Of a stretch of 5,473 nt of DNA, positions 4,758 to 5,473 are shown piece after piece; the stretch's first letter is position 1, and every line of letters starts with the position of its first letter. The stretch lies in the NCBI GenBank assembly GCA_023135545.1, contig JAGLSY010000016.1, forward strand, positions 1 through 5,473, written 5' to 3'. The position numbers were made by a program, and so were the translations under genes. Under the pieces are notes generated by a model that made no database searches, had not been told where the DNA came from, and saw nothing but the letters and a program-made list of their open reading frames with translations. The stretch is from Thermoplasmata archaeon. Lineage in GTDB: Archaea; Thermoplasmatota; Thermoplasmata; SG8-5; JAGLSY01.

Positions 4758-5473
4758 TCAGGGCAGGTCCCTCTCTTCGGGACCGTCGTAATCGTGCTTT
4801 GACGTGTACATCTTGCGCATTGGTCTTTCACGGCTCATCTCCTCGTAAACCTGGGCGACGAGGCCAGCAGTCCTCCCCATTACAAAAAAAGCCTTGCCAA
4901 GCCTGTGGTCGAATCCCATATCGGAAATGACTGCCGCGATGGCCCCATCGACGTTGATGGGCAGTTTGCGGCCAGTCTGCTCCCCCAATTCATTTTCTAT
5001 TGCCCTGGAAAGTTCCACATGGGGACCGGAAATGCTCAGTTGCTCGGCAACCTGGAATAATTTTTTGGTCCTGGGATCGGCTGTGTGAACCCTGTGGCCG
5101 AAGCCGGGCAGCCGCTTTTTGCTCGCGCGGGATTCCGAAACGAGCTGCCTTGCAACCTCGGGTATGGAGAGGTCCTCGCCCTTCGCCCGGATCACTCCCT
5201 CCTGAAGAAGTAAGGCTCCCTGCTCGATGGCTCCGCCGTGAACATCACCAACCGCCATTATGCCAGCTGCAACCGCGGTTGGCAACGGTACTCCGGATGA
5301 TGCCACTGTCCTCGCGGCTCTGGCCGATGGCGGGGTTATTCCATGGTCTATGGAGGATGTTAGAATCGCGTCCATCATCTTTCCCTCGTTATCGGTTGGC
5401 AGCCTTCCCTTCAGTAACAAAAATACCGAATGGGAAAAGGGCACTTCCCCTATCAGGTCCTCCTGCCTGTAGC
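4758..5473 (-). CDS. ccl: Citryl-CoA lyase, citrate synthase fold; 5' end beyond window
   Basis: 238 residues are visible and the frame stays open to the right edge, so the N-terminus is missing. A GTG at 5444 is internal: the residues before it, YRQEDLIGE, continue the citrate synthase-family start (DLIG..PF...VFLLLKGRLP). The three catalytic positions of the citrate synthase fold are present: H in GDVHGGAIEQ (codon 5238-5240), H in GFGHRVHTADPR (5094-5096) and D in PINVDGAIAAV (4947-4949). The NVDGAIAAV block and short overall size resemble stand-alone citryl-CoA lyases and the C-terminal part of ATP-citrate lyase rather than citrate synthase. Such enzymes split citryl-CoA into acetyl-CoA and oxaloacetate. 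The tail after EEMSRERPMRKMY is short and acidic. Being first in an operon with citF supports the lyase reading. A small citrate synthase or related acyl-CoA lyase is the alternative. Confidence 0.85.
   Translation of the reverse strand, partial: YRQEDLIGEVPFSHSVFLLLKGRLPTDNEGKMMDAILTSSIDHGITPPSARAARTVASSGVPLPTAVAAGIMAVGDVHGGAIEQGALLLQEGVIRAKGEDLSIPEVARQLVSESRASKKRLPGFGHRVHTADPRTKKLFQVAEQLSISGPHVELSRAIENELGEQTGRKLPINVDGAIAAVISDMGFDHRLGKAFFVMGRTAGLVAQVYEEMSRERPMRKMYTSKHDYDGPEERDLP

Noticed and set aside
4758..5444. Citryl-CoA lyase starting at GTG 5444
   Set aside because: The frame continues to the window edge and the residues before the GTG (YRQEDLIGE) match the family, so the gene starts outside the window.

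Overview
The window reads as archaeal chromosomal DNA. It carries an archaeal/eukaryal-type tyrosyl-tRNA synthetase, a Pth2-type peptidyl-tRNA hydrolase and the first codons of what looks like PurP, an archaeal purine-synthesis ligase. A/T-rich TATA-like boxes lie about 25 bases upstream of the first genes of three transcription units, so those genes are probably leaderless or nearly so. Downstream genes of the same units have strong Shine-Dalgarno motifs instead. A euryarchaeal, perhaps Thermoplasmatota-like, source is my best guess, but the sequence alone does not fix the lineage.

Layout. Bases 1-83 (minus) hold the 5' end of purP. A divergent spacer (84-324) holds two promoters and a G-rich repeat. 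A plus-strand pair follows: a three-span DUF1616-like membrane protein with a coiled-coil tail (325-927), then pth2 (948-1289). These converge on a minus-strand pair, tyrS (1791-2843) followed by a small four-span membrane protein (1326-1763). Next comes a 351-base spacer (2844-3194) with the tyrS promoter, inverted repeats, pyrimidine tracts, a second copy of the G-rich repeat and the likely terminator of the unit upstream. The right end is a minus-strand operon: a citrate-synthase-fold citryl-CoA lyase (cut by the window edge, 4758-5473) followed 21 bases later by citF (3195-4736), the citrate lyase alpha subunit (citrate CoA-transferase).

How the genes fit together. tyrS and pth2 serve translation and purP serves IMP synthesis, so much of the window is housekeeping. 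The notable part is the ccl-citF operon. CitF normally works with CitE and the acyl-carrier protein CitD. Here its adjacent partner is an unrelated lyase of the citrate synthase fold. Together they could make an ACP-independent, ATP-independent citrate cleavage system: citrate + acetyl-CoA to citryl-CoA + acetate, then citryl-CoA to acetyl-CoA + oxaloacetate. That pathway is inferred from the gene pairing, not shown. The second notable feature is a two-part G-rich repeat, with G-quadruplex potential, found in both long spacers and in neither coding strand set.
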